Origin: UBA1731 sp045595285
GTDB lineage: Bacteria > Verrucomicrobiota > Kiritimatiellia > RFP12 > UBA1067
Assembly (NCBI GenBank): GCA_045595285.1
Contig: JAZOAC010000086.1
Span: 1-33,461, forward strand
Direction: 5' to 3'
DNA length: 33,461 nucleotides
Both the position numbers and the translations under genes were made by a program. Shown piece by piece: positions 24,501 to 31,121 of the stretch (position 1 is the stretch's first letter; the number at the start of each line of letters is the position of its first letter). The notes under the pieces were generated by a model. That model worked only from the letters and a program-made list of their open reading frames with translations, had not been told where the DNA came from and did no database searches.

Positions 24501-25967
24501 AACGATCTCGCCATCCTTCCATTCGATATCAACAGAGAACCCACCCTGCGCACGAAGTCCCTTGACGCGACCTTCCCTCCAGACCTTCGGCAGTGCAGGC
24601 AGAAGGTCTATGACCACATTCCCGTCCACATCACGGCGGTGCGACTGCATCAGCATTTCCGCAATCGCCGCCGTCGCGCCGAAGTTCCCGTCGATCTGGA
24701 ACGGCGGATGCGCATCTAAGAGATTTGCATAAACGCCGCTTCGCCCCTTCTTCCTGCCGTCCTTCATGAATACCGCAGGGCGCAACAGACGATGAAGAAA
24801 AGAATACGCCTTGTCCCCATCAAGAAATCGCGCCCACAGGCACATCTTCCAGGCGGTCGACCAGCCTGTGGATTCATCGCCGCGCGCGAGGAGCGATTTC
24901 TTAGCCGCCATAAACAAATCCGGCGTCTCCGGCGTTATCTGCGCCGAAGGATAGACCGCATAAAGATGGCTGAAGTGGCGGTGACGATCTTGCGGGTCGT
25001 CCATATCCAGCGTCCATTCCTGCAGCTGCCCCCACTTGCCGATGTGGTCGGGTTCGATTTCGCCAGCGCCCTTGCGGAGTTCAGCCGCGTATTGCCGGTC
25101 TTTGCCGAGTGCCGTCGCCGCATCCGCCGTCGCATTCAAAAGATCCCGCACGATCTGATGATCCATCGCGCAGCCGGGCTGCAGCGCAGACCCGCCTTTC
25201 GGACCGTGTTCCGGAGAAGAAGAGGGGCACACCGTTAGTTTTCCCGTCCTCGGATTGCGAACCATCTGGGACAAAAAGAAATCCGCCGCGCCTTTCATGG
25301 TTTCGTAGTGCTTCGCGAGAAACTCCTTGTCTAACGTGTGCAGCCAATGCTGCCAAATGTGCATGCAAAGCCATGCGCCGCCCATCGGCCACATCCCGCA
25401 CAAAGGGCCAGAATTTGGCGACGCCCTGCGCCACACGTCAGTATTGTGATGACCGACCCATCCCGGCGCCCGATAGACATCCTTCGCATATTCCGCACCA
25501 TGCACCGAAAGTTCGTCCGTCATGCGCCACAGCGGCTCTGCGAGTTCCCCAAGCCCTGTCGTCTCCGCCGGCCAGTAGTTCATCTGCGTATTGATGTTGA
25601 TCGTGTAGTTGCATCTCCACGGCGGAGCCATGTGCGGATTCCATATCCCTTGGAGGTTTGAAGGTTCCGTGCCTGGCTGCGAAGAGGATATGAGCAGATA
25701 GCGCCCGTACCTGAAGAAAAGTTCCACCAGCCGCGTATCGTCCGTTCCGTCGAAATCGCGAATCCGCTCGTCCGTCGGTTTGCCTGGAGACCTGTCCACA
25801 CCTAGTGAAAGCGTACATCTGTCGGCAAGTTCGCGGTAGAAGCCAGAATGAGATTCTAGAGCCTTGCCATACGGTCGTGCCATCGCCTTTGCAAGCAATT
25901 CCGCGCTTTTCGCGTCAGGATCGTCCGAAAGGTCGCGGAAATTCTTGAGATTCGTCGCGATAGTCAC
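21546..25967 (-). CDS. GH95 (C-terminal part) fused to GH106 alpha-L-rhamnosidase; start lost to frameshift
   Basis: 1473 codons from a GTG at 25967 that is an internal codon, not a real start; the true N-terminus is the gene at 25964-26728. Residues 1-520 are the catalytic barrel of GH95 (alpha-L-fucosidase/galactosidase): NLQGIWNP, TININTQMNYWPAE (N124, N126), LQEW (E317), GWSTAWKMCLWAR and QIDGNFGATAAIAEMLMQS (D426). From about 527 GH106 begins (RPHTWYHIMNGNVTKEGIT, GIGGVQIFDAG) and runs to the end, with the GH2-like C-terminal sandwich (LDLGEVKDFAEVEVNG, NLWPNRLIGD). GH106 enzymes are alpha-L-rhamnosidases. Repaired length would be about 1,725 residues. Two heptamer tracts and one purine-rich tract interrupt the GH106 tail in frame. 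It overlaps the metallophosphoesterase start. Confidence 0.85.
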   Translation of the reverse strand: MTIATNLKNFRDLSDDPDAKSAELLAKAMARPYGKALESHSGFYRELADRCTLSLGVDRSPGKPTDERIRDFDGTDDTRLVELFFRYGRYLLISSSQPGTEPSNLQGIWNPHMAPPWRCNYTININTQMNYWPAETTGLGELAEPLWRMTDELSVHGAEYAKDVYRAPGWVGHHNTDVWRRASPNSGPLCGMWPMGGAWLCMHIWQHWLHTLDKEFLAKHYETMKGAADFFLSQMVRNPRTGKLTVCPSSSPEHGPKGGSALQPGCAMDHQIVRDLLNATADAATALGKDRQYAAELRKGAGEIEPDHIGKWGQLQEWTLDMDDPQDRHRHFSHLYAVYPSAQITPETPDLFMAAKKSLLARGDESTGWSTAWKMCLWARFLDGDKAYSFLHRLLRPAVFMKDGRKKGRSGVYANLLDAHPPFQIDGNFGATAAIAEMLMQSHRRDVDGNVVIDLLPALPKVWREGRVKGLRAQGGFSVDIEWKDGEIVEWKISPVVANPPLFSVRFPDGTVLPSAALSLEEGFVAPPPSARPHTWYHIMNGNVTKEGITCDFEALAKAGIGGVQIFDAGCAVPPGPVKFASADWYDLLAHAHKEAKRLGLEICLANCSGWSSSGGPWIAPENGMKVIVTSETKVKGPQSRWSGTLPREKNDNGWHADIAVLAYPTPQKGAKLNQFMWKIGRDYPTPQRDDKEVSAAQTIPRENIRDLTALMKSDGSLEWDVPDGEWTILRVGAICNGRRNHPASESGVGLEVDKFSAKAIDIHFNSYIAKVCEELGVSKNSDNRTGFNNVLVDSFEVRCQNWTPGLDGIFEQRMGYSLIPYLPVFAGRIVGSVNETERFLENFRRVLADLFAKNYAGRLAELCHAYGLVCSLEAYGNGNFDNLQYGEHADIPMQEFWAGAPAEASPAGWTSRVRGAASLAHVWGRRYVATESFTADPRHGGRWTETPFKIKSLCDFAYANGVNRIIYHRFVHQPWAGDKYLPGMTMGRWGMHLDRTQTWWPLAHAFFKYQSRCQWMLQEGKPVVDILCWCGEETPNRAKHPKDAPYGHWWDVCDTKIIECLRVKNGRLVTPGGAEYTLLVLPETDTMSERMVRKIGELVKVGAKVCAVKRPTRAPGLAGLQSISDDAYASLVDRVWAQGVMECGAEEALGRMGVAKDFKTDAKGIAWIHRRSDDADWYFVAVDNKKATRFEASFAVAGRVPEIWNAEDGTRRVPSEWRVVDGRTFVTFDFPPKGSAFVVFRKEGMREVERELGKEGNLVQKTVTISGPWQVSFPVDWYSGGTNTKTVSWAKLKDWTKDADTDIKYFSGTATYSKRIPVPRSLLHGSSIILDLGEVKDFAEVEVNGTTYPPLWRPPFKVDITDAVKNGERGTDNGEEDEIDISIRVINLWPNRLIGDDALYEPDTEWVEVPRPKKRIEYGIKELPQWVKEGKPSPTGRHTFSTWRHWTKKDKLLSSGLLGPVALRIERGQDGD
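21846..21873. repeat. Heptamer tract inside the GH106 tail (GTTCCCC family)
   Basis: GTTGTCT, GTTCCCC, GTTCCCC, GTTTTTA. On the coding strand it gives KNGERGTDNG between DITDAV and the conserved IRVINLWPN strand, where most GH106 proteins have only a short turn. Confidence 0.8.
22001..22021. repeat. Second GGAACG-type heptamer tract in the GH106 tail
   Basis: GGGAACG, AGGAACG, GGAATGC: three units of the same family as 21846-21873 (complementary orientation). It encodes IPVPRSLL. Between 22190 and 22247 a further polypyrimidine stretch encodes KEGMREVERELGKEG. Confidence 0.55.
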
Positions 25968-26728
25968 GTAAAGAATTGCGGAATCCGCCCCCTGATGACG
26001 ATCTTTCCTTCGCGTACTTCCGCAACGCCGCCTTCCGCCTTTACTCCTACCCGCCCGGTGAACTTAAGCTTCCCGCCTTTGGAGCGCGACGAATCGCCTG
26101 TCACCCCCCGGAGGACAAGCTGGCCGTTCTCCGCAATGCATGGCGAATTGTGGGGTGAAACGATTGTCGCCTCGAATGAAACCCCGCCCTTTTTGTCCGC
26201 CGTTATCCGATGAAATATTGCACCGTCCGTGAAACTCGCGAACGTCTCGCGCATGAACGCAACTCCGCCGCGCAAAAAAGCCGTCCGCGCCACTGCGTCA
26301 TCCAACGAGAGTGTCCGCTTGTAATCGCCTGTCCCGCCGACCGGCAGGATGTGCTTGACGACAAGTTCGCCGAATGGCTGGTATGCCCCGCTCTGTCCGA
26401 ATTTGTCCGGCAGGGTTTTCATCGCCTCTTTGGTATTGCCTGCAATAAGCAGTTCACGGCACATGGAGATTGCCTCCGCCGTTATCGGCTCGTCACCGCG
26501 CTCAACGGGGCCTCCTGTGACTATCGTGTCCTCGTTGAGAAGGATCCGCTCCTTCTCAACGCCGCCAAACGGCATCGCGCCGAGCCGCCCGTTTCCGAGA
26601 GGAAGCGCCTCCATCCATTCGGAAGCAGGCGTGCGATACTCAAGACCGGGAGAGTCTTCCGCGACGGCAACTAACGACGGGACGGTTGCCGCAAAAAAGA
26701 ATGCCATGGTTATTGCCTGACGCATCAT
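25964..26728 (-). CDS. GH95 N-terminal domain, separated from its catalytic part by a frameshift
   Basis: 254 codons. The signal peptide (AITMAFFFAATVPSLVAVA) precedes the standard GH95 opening: 'EYRTPASEWMEALPLGNGRL' then GAMPFGGVEKERILLNEDT. Similarity continues to KIVIRG, after which the frame slips and ends in RIPQFFT-stop. If one G is added in the G5 tract at 25988-25992, the sequence reads RGADSAILYVTIATNL and joins the frame of the next gene without interruption, which is what GH95 proteins show at this place. The start overlaps the stop of the GH2 gene (ATGATG). As sequenced, the product would be an isolated, probably inactive domain. Confidence 0.85.
   Translation of the reverse strand: MMRQAITMAFFFAATVPSLVAVAEDSPGLEYRTPASEWMEALPLGNGRLGAMPFGGVEKERILLNEDTIVTGGPVERGDEPITAEAISMCRELLIAGNTKEAMKTLPDKFGQSGAYQPFGELVVKHILPVGGTGDYKRTLSLDDAVARTAFLRGGVAFMRETFASFTDGAIFHRITADKKGGVSFEATIVSPHNSPCIAENGQLVLRGVTGDSSRSKGGKLKFTGRVGVKAEGGVAEVREGKIVIRGRIPQFFT
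25988..25992 (-). other. Frameshift site in a G5 tract
   Basis: C5 on the plus strand, G5 on the coding strand. Six G would restore one reading frame of about 1,725 codons through GH95 and GH106. It may be a true mutation, a phase-variable or slippery site, or a homopolymer sequencing error. Confidence 0.8.
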
Positions 26729-28473
26729 CGACGCTCTCCTTTGAAAAGTTCCCTGATTTTCCGTGCGGCGAGCTTCTCCCGCCTGTGGATGTCGAAAAGC
26801 CCCGCCATGTTCAGCCCCAGAGGCTTCGTCCTGATGTCGGAGCCGCCACGGAAATACGTACGCGAATCGGCGAACTGCCAGACGGCGACTCCTTGGTAGA
26901 TTCCGCTTTCAATGGCAAACCCAACGGACGCGGCGAGATATTCCGTCTGGAAGTCCTCACTCCACTGCGGTACCGTACCGTCACGCTCGCCGTAGAGCGA
27001 ATAGCATCCGGTCTCTGAAATCACAATAGGCTTTTGTGGATACTTTGCCCTGAACTTCCGCGCCACGGACGCAAAGCGATTTGTGATCGCCGCCTTGAGG
27101 CTTTCGTGCGTCGTAGCCGTGCCGATGGACTGATGCCAGGCCGGATAGAGATTGACGGCGACAAAATCCGTCTCGTCGTTGGCGATGTCCTTGTCCACGC
27201 GGTTGCAGGCGAACGTGACAAGATGGCCGGTTTCTTCCGCCTTGAGCGCCGCGACGATGCGCCCGACAAGCGCACGTCCCTTTTTAGACGAGGAGTCGCA
27301 TTCGTTCAGGAACGAGTCGATGACGACAGACGGATGGTTGATTGACTTCCTCGCCATCAGTCTCGCCTGCTCAAGCTGGAGGTCGGCGAATCGCGGGTTT
27401 GCCAGCTGCCGCGCTCCGTTACCCCAACCAAGAGTCTCCTGCCACACGAGAAGTCCAGCCTCGTCGCAGAGAGCGAGAAATTCTTCGCAAGGCGTGTAGT
27501 GCGCCGTGCGGACAAAATTCGCGCCAAGCTGCTTGATAAGCACAATATCGCGCCACATCGACTGTCGAGACGTCGCGTAGCCGTCCGCGTAGTCGGAGTC
27601 GTGACGTCCGACGCCTTTCAGAAACACGGGACGTCCGTTCAAGATGAACCTACCGTCCGCGCACCTGAACTCGCGGATGCCGAATTTAGTGGTGAGTGAG
27701 TATTTGTCAGTGGTTAGTGGGGTAGCAGCCGGTTTTATGGCGACTGTATGAAGATTCGGCGACTCTGGCGACCAGAGTTTGAAGTCCGGAACATGAACGA
27801 GAGCGCGTCCGTTCCTGAACTCCGCCGAAACCTCGTTCTTTCCGTTGAAAACGAGCACGGCATCGAAATCGCGCTTGGCGAAGTTCGCGGCCTCTATCTC
27901 GACCGTGCCGCTCCTGTAGTCTCGCGTGCGCACGAACAGCTTGCGGTTGTCGAACGACAGTTCCACGCCGTGGTAGAATCCGCCGGAGGCGAGGAAATCG
28001 TAGTTTGGACGGAACAGTTCCTCATCGCCCGAAAGGGGCGTATTGTCGATGGCGACGGCAAGAACGTGTTCACCGGCGGCAAGAGCGCCAATCGGAAATT
28101 CAAGTTCCGACCACGCAAGGCTGGACGCGCCGATCTCGCGTCCGTCAAGCCAGAACCGTGCCCGAAGCCCAATGCCCTTGACGACGAGGCAGGCACTCGG
28201 TGCATCGCGCCAGACGGAGAACGTGCGGCGATAGCTGCCGACGCCTCGCTTCATCCTCCATGGCGGCATCATATCAAAACACCCGGGCACCGGCATCTTG
28301 CCGTCCGCTTTGAATTCCGCCGTTGCCTCCGCAAGAGAACCGCCCTCGCTGAACGAGAAATCCCACAGCCCGTCCAAAGACAGCGTTTCCCTGCCGCAGC
28401 ATTCAGCCGCAAGCAGGGAGAACGACGCCGCCAAAATATGACAAAATGCAGACATCTGCCTTACCGTCCTCAT
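26725..28473 (-). CDS. Secreted GH2 family glycosidase (beta-glucuronidase/galactosidase type)
   Basis: 582 residues. The start at 28473 has a weak ribosome site; an ATG at 28455 has AAGG just upstream and gives a cleaner leader (MSAFCHILAASFSLLAAECC). The GH2 layout is complete: jelly roll (LSLDGLWDFSF at 31; FDMMPPW; VGSYRRTF), immunoglobulin-like domain ending in FGIREFR (264-270), and barrel with VFLKGVGRHDSDY. The acid is N390-E391 in SFLNECDSS; the nucleophile is E487 in VISETGC. It is shorter than LacZ-type enzymes and close to beta-glucuronidase size. A heptamer tract codes for residues 252-264, exactly in the strand that leads into the barrel. The gene overlaps the GH95 start by three bases and follows the LamG gene by 17 bases. 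Confidence 0.85.
   Translation of the reverse strand: MRTVRQMSAFCHILAASFSLLAAECCGRETLSLDGLWDFSFSEGGSLAEATAEFKADGKMPVPGCFDMMPPWRMKRGVGSYRRTFSVWRDAPSACLVVKGIGLRARFWLDGREIGASSLAWSELEFPIGALAAGEHVLAVAIDNTPLSGDEELFRPNYDFLASGGFYHGVELSFDNRKLFVRTRDYRSGTVEIEAANFAKRDFDAVLVFNGKNEVSAEFRNGRALVHVPDFKLWSPESPNLHTVAIKPAATPLTTDKYSLTTKFGIREFRCADGRFILNGRPVFLKGVGRHDSDYADGYATSRQSMWRDIVLIKQLGANFVRTAHYTPCEEFLALCDEAGLLVWQETLGWGNGARQLANPRFADLQLEQARLMARKSINHPSVVIDSFLNECDSSSKKGRALVGRIVAALKAEETGHLVTFACNRVDKDIANDETDFVAVNLYPAWHQSIGTATTHESLKAAITNRFASVARKFRAKYPQKPIVISETGCYSLYGERDGTVPQWSEDFQTEYLAASVGFAIESGIYQGVAVWQFADSRTYFRGGSDIRTKPLGLNMAGLFDIHRREKLAARKIRELFKGERR
27686..27720. repeat. Heptamer tract inside the GH2 gene (TTAGTGG family)
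   Basis: Five units: TTAGTGG, TGAGTGA, GTATTTG, TCAGTGG, TTAGTGG. The coding strand gives PLTTDKYSLTTKF. A perfect array of this unit would contain a stop codon every 21 bases in each frame; the middle units are altered so that the frame used here stays open. Confidence 0.8.
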
Positions 28474-28490
28474 GATGCTGTTTCCGCAGA

Positions 28491-31088
28491 TTAGTAAATC
28501 GAGATAATGAGCCCGGTGCGGAAGTAGATGCCGGAAGATTCCTTTGCCGCGTTGCGCTCCTGTCCTGCATCAACGCGCCGGAATGTCAAGGAATCAAGGT
28601 TTGCAGGCGCCGTCGCCCAGGTAACGACAGGAATGGAGCCGCGGGTCGTCCGATCGCCCAGCACAAGGCCGATCGCGGCATTATCCGCAAACGACACCGT
28701 GTTGTTGTCCGTGGCGGACGATGCCAGATTCCACGATCCGGTCTTTGCCGAGAGGTCGAAGGATGAGCCGCTCTGCATGGTGACTCCGTAGAAATAATCG
28801 GACTTCGGCGTGAACGTTCGGTAAACGTTTATCGCCCCGGACGAGGAATCGTAACTGTTGGCATCAGCCGTCTTCGCATCCGTAAAGTCCTTGACGTTCA
28901 GGGTTCCCGCAATCGCGAGAGCCGTACTGGAAAGAAGAACCGCATTGTCCGTCGCGGCGCATGTCTTCTCAGCCGGGACATACAGCCAGCCTCCGTTGAC
29001 GACATTGAGCGTTCCATTGGAGACGATCGTACTGCGCAGGACGAGGATTTCGTCCTTAGCAACTTCCGCTCGCAGCGTGTAGCCGCCGAGGTTCAACGTC
29101 GCTCCGTCATTAAAGCCGTATGTGTTGCGAATCCTGAGCGTTGAATCTTTCGTGAGCGTGACATTGCCGAGAAGATTGGCGGAACTCGCCGCCGCATCCC
29201 ACTTGCCACTGGAGCCGCGCAAGTCCTTGGAATTCTGAAGCGTTCCTCCGTCGAGGACGAACGAGCGTCCATCCCAGCCGGCCCTGCCGTCCATCTCGAA
29301 CGTCCCGCCATCGCAGACTGTCACCGTGCCGGCGGCGGGAAGAATCGTGTAGTTGCCGTTGGAACCAAGCTTCAGCGTGCCACCTCGCACTTCCGTGCCG
29401 CCCGTGTATTTCTGGCCGCTCTTCGCGACCGTAAGAACACCGCTGCCGTCCTTGACGAGCTTGACATTCCCATCAATCAAAACGGAACAGCTGGAGGCCA
29501 CACCGGGCGTCGTGACGGTCAGCGTAGTATCGTCGGCATTCTCGCCGCGCACGAATGCCGTCCCCGATGCACTCTTGAAGAACGTCTTGCCGACGCGATC
29601 ATAGAGCCCCGCCTCAGATTCGCCCTCGCTGTAAACGGGAACCATGTCGAGCTTCAGATTGCCGTTCTTGTCGTAGAGCTTGAAGCTGTAGAGTTCGCAC
29701 TTCGCGCGGTAATTTGGCGCCTCTGTGGATCCTGCATCGACCGCCGTCAGGATGAAGAGCGGCGTCGAAGGCTCAAACCCGTTGCCGGGAGAGATGTCAA
29801 AGCCCTTGTCTTCGCCGTCCACAAGTACTGTCCGCGTGTAGCCATCAAAGACAATCTCATGCGACTCGCCCGCATCCATGTAGTATTTCGGGTTGCCGTA
29901 GATGGAGGTCGCGGAGTTGAAGTCAAAGCGAAGGCCGCGATCTCCTGTATTCCCAGCGTATGGCTGCTGCCAACATGAGAAGTTCTTGCTGGAAGCGCTG
30001 ACTCTGGAAGACCAGAAGCAGCGCGTAGCTGAGACATCCGTCGGCTTCAGCTTCATCTCAACGCGATCGGTCGCCGCAAGCGTCATGTAAGAGGTCTCAA
30101 CCTTGACACACTGTTTGCCATTGGCGGTGATTGACTTGAGGACGGTGTAGCCGGCAACAGTCTCGTTTGTGCTGCCTCCGTTCACGACAAGCTCCGCTGC
30201 GTCGCCGTCAGCAGCATTTGTGACACCGGAGGTGTCCGCTACACCTACATGGAAGTTTTTGCTGGAGGGATAGAACTTGTCTGTCTTCCTATCGGAAAGA
30301 CCGGTCTTATTGGTACTTGTCTCTATCGCAGGGCGAAGTTCGTGCTTCAAAGTCCCGTCGGAACCGTAGATGAAGAAATAGTAGAGGCTTGCGCGGGGGA
30401 TGTATTGGTCGTTGCTTGAACCCGTCAACGGTGTCCCGTTGTTGGATATCTGAAAGATGCAGAGCGGAGCGGAGGCTTCATAAGAATCAGGGAATGCCTT
30501 GTTGAATGTTACGGCTGAACCGTTGATCGAACACGCTTTGGTGTTTCCATTGAAATCGACTTCGTAGGTCTCGCCGGCAGTCCATTTTGTAGGTGCCTTG
30601 ACATCATTTGCCTTTGCGCCGTAATCCACGCGCAATTGTCCGGCGTTCTGGTATGCGATTGCAAACTGCTTGCTGTTATTGGAAACACGAGAACAGAAGA
30701 AGAACGACTGTGCAGGGCCAGCTGCATCGTAGCGAACCTTGAAGACAACACGATCTGTGGCATCAAGGACGATATCAGTATTGATATAGCCAAGAGTGGT
30801 GCTTGATGTCCTGATAAGCGCAAGATCCTTGTAGCCGGCGACAACGCCTGTCGCATTCGTGATTACATCCGTCTCCTGCGCGATGTCGGCGACGGTCAAG
30901 TTGTGTCCGGCGAGATTGATCCGCGCGCCGGGCTTGATTGTGACGAGGCCATCCGCAGACCAGTCGGCGTCAGCGGCGAGCGTGACGTCTTCGGTGATGA
31001 CACGATCAGCCAAAACGGTCGGCGGCAGGACCACCGCCGAGAACACTGAGAACACTAAAACCGCAAAACTTGATTTGAGCACGTTCAT
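28491..31088 (-). CDS. LamG-like surface protein with autotransporter-type beta-strand repeats
   Basis: About 865 residues from the ATG at 31088 (AAGGAG nine bases upstream; a TTG two codons earlier is less likely). The signal peptide (LKSSFAVLVFSVFSAVVL) contains a 9-bp repeat. 'INLAGHNLTV' (near 58) matches the LamG protein at 593-3100. Two LamG-like modules follow (about 75-300 and 300-520), the second ending GLYDRVGKTFFKSASG. Residues 540-800 hold autotransporter-associated beta-strand sequence (KDGSGVLTVAKSGQKYTGG, TEVRGGTLKLG), suggesting a long beta-solenoid on the cell surface. The tail TWATAPANLDSLTF...SSGIYFRTGLIISIY is shared with the other LamG protein. No beta-barrel translocator is visible, so export may use this tail. 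Role in glycan capture is inferred from its neighbours. Confidence 0.8.
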   Translation of the reverse strand: MNVLKSSFAVLVFSVFSAVVLPPTVLADRVITEDVTLAADADWSADGLVTIKPGARINLAGHNLTVADIAQETDVITNATGVVAGYKDLALIRTSSTTLGYINTDIVLDATDRVVFKVRYDAAGPAQSFFFCSRVSNNSKQFAIAYQNAGQLRVDYGAKANDVKAPTKWTAGETYEVDFNGNTKACSINGSAVTFNKAFPDSYEASAPLCIFQISNNGTPLTGSSNDQYIPRASLYYFFIYGSDGTLKHELRPAIETSTNKTGLSDRKTDKFYPSSKNFHVGVADTSGVTNAADGDAAELVVNGGSTNETVAGYTVLKSITANGKQCVKVETSYMTLAATDRVEMKLKPTDVSATRCFWSSRVSASSKNFSCWQQPYAGNTGDRGLRFDFNSATSIYGNPKYYMDAGESHEIVFDGYTRTVLVDGEDKGFDISPGNGFEPSTPLFILTAVDAGSTEAPNYRAKCELYSFKLYDKNGNLKLDMVPVYSEGESEAGLYDRVGKTFFKSASGTAFVRGENADDTTLTVTTPGVASSCSVLIDGNVKLVKDGSGVLTVAKSGQKYTGGTEVRGGTLKLGSNGNYTILPAAGTVTVCDGGTFEMDGRAGWDGRSFVLDGGTLQNSKDLRGSSGKWDAAASSANLLGNVTLTKDSTLRIRNTYGFNDGATLNLGGYTLRAEVAKDEILVLRSTIVSNGTLNVVNGGWLYVPAEKTCAATDNAVLLSSTALAIAGTLNVKDFTDAKTADANSYDSSSGAINVYRTFTPKSDYFYGVTMQSGSSFDLSAKTGSWNLASSATDNNTVSFADNAAIGLVLGDRTTRGSIPVVTWATAPANLDSLTFRRVDAGQERNAAKESSGIYFRTGLIISIY
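31039..31056. repeat. 9-bp tandem repeat inside a signal peptide
   Basis: Two copies of GAGAACACT in tandem. The coding strand reads VFSVFS in the hydrophobic core of the LamG signal peptide, so the unit both keeps the frame and supplies hydrophobic residues. Confidence 0.6.
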
Positions 31089-31121
31089 TTTCAATTCTCC
31101 TTTTTCCAGGTTGTTGAATCG

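Noticed and set aside
25964..25967. GTG at 25967 as a genuine start of the GH95-GH106 gene
   Set aside because: It lies inside a conserved GH95 strand (ILYVTIATNL) and lacks a signal peptide and ribosome site; the frameshift explains the break.
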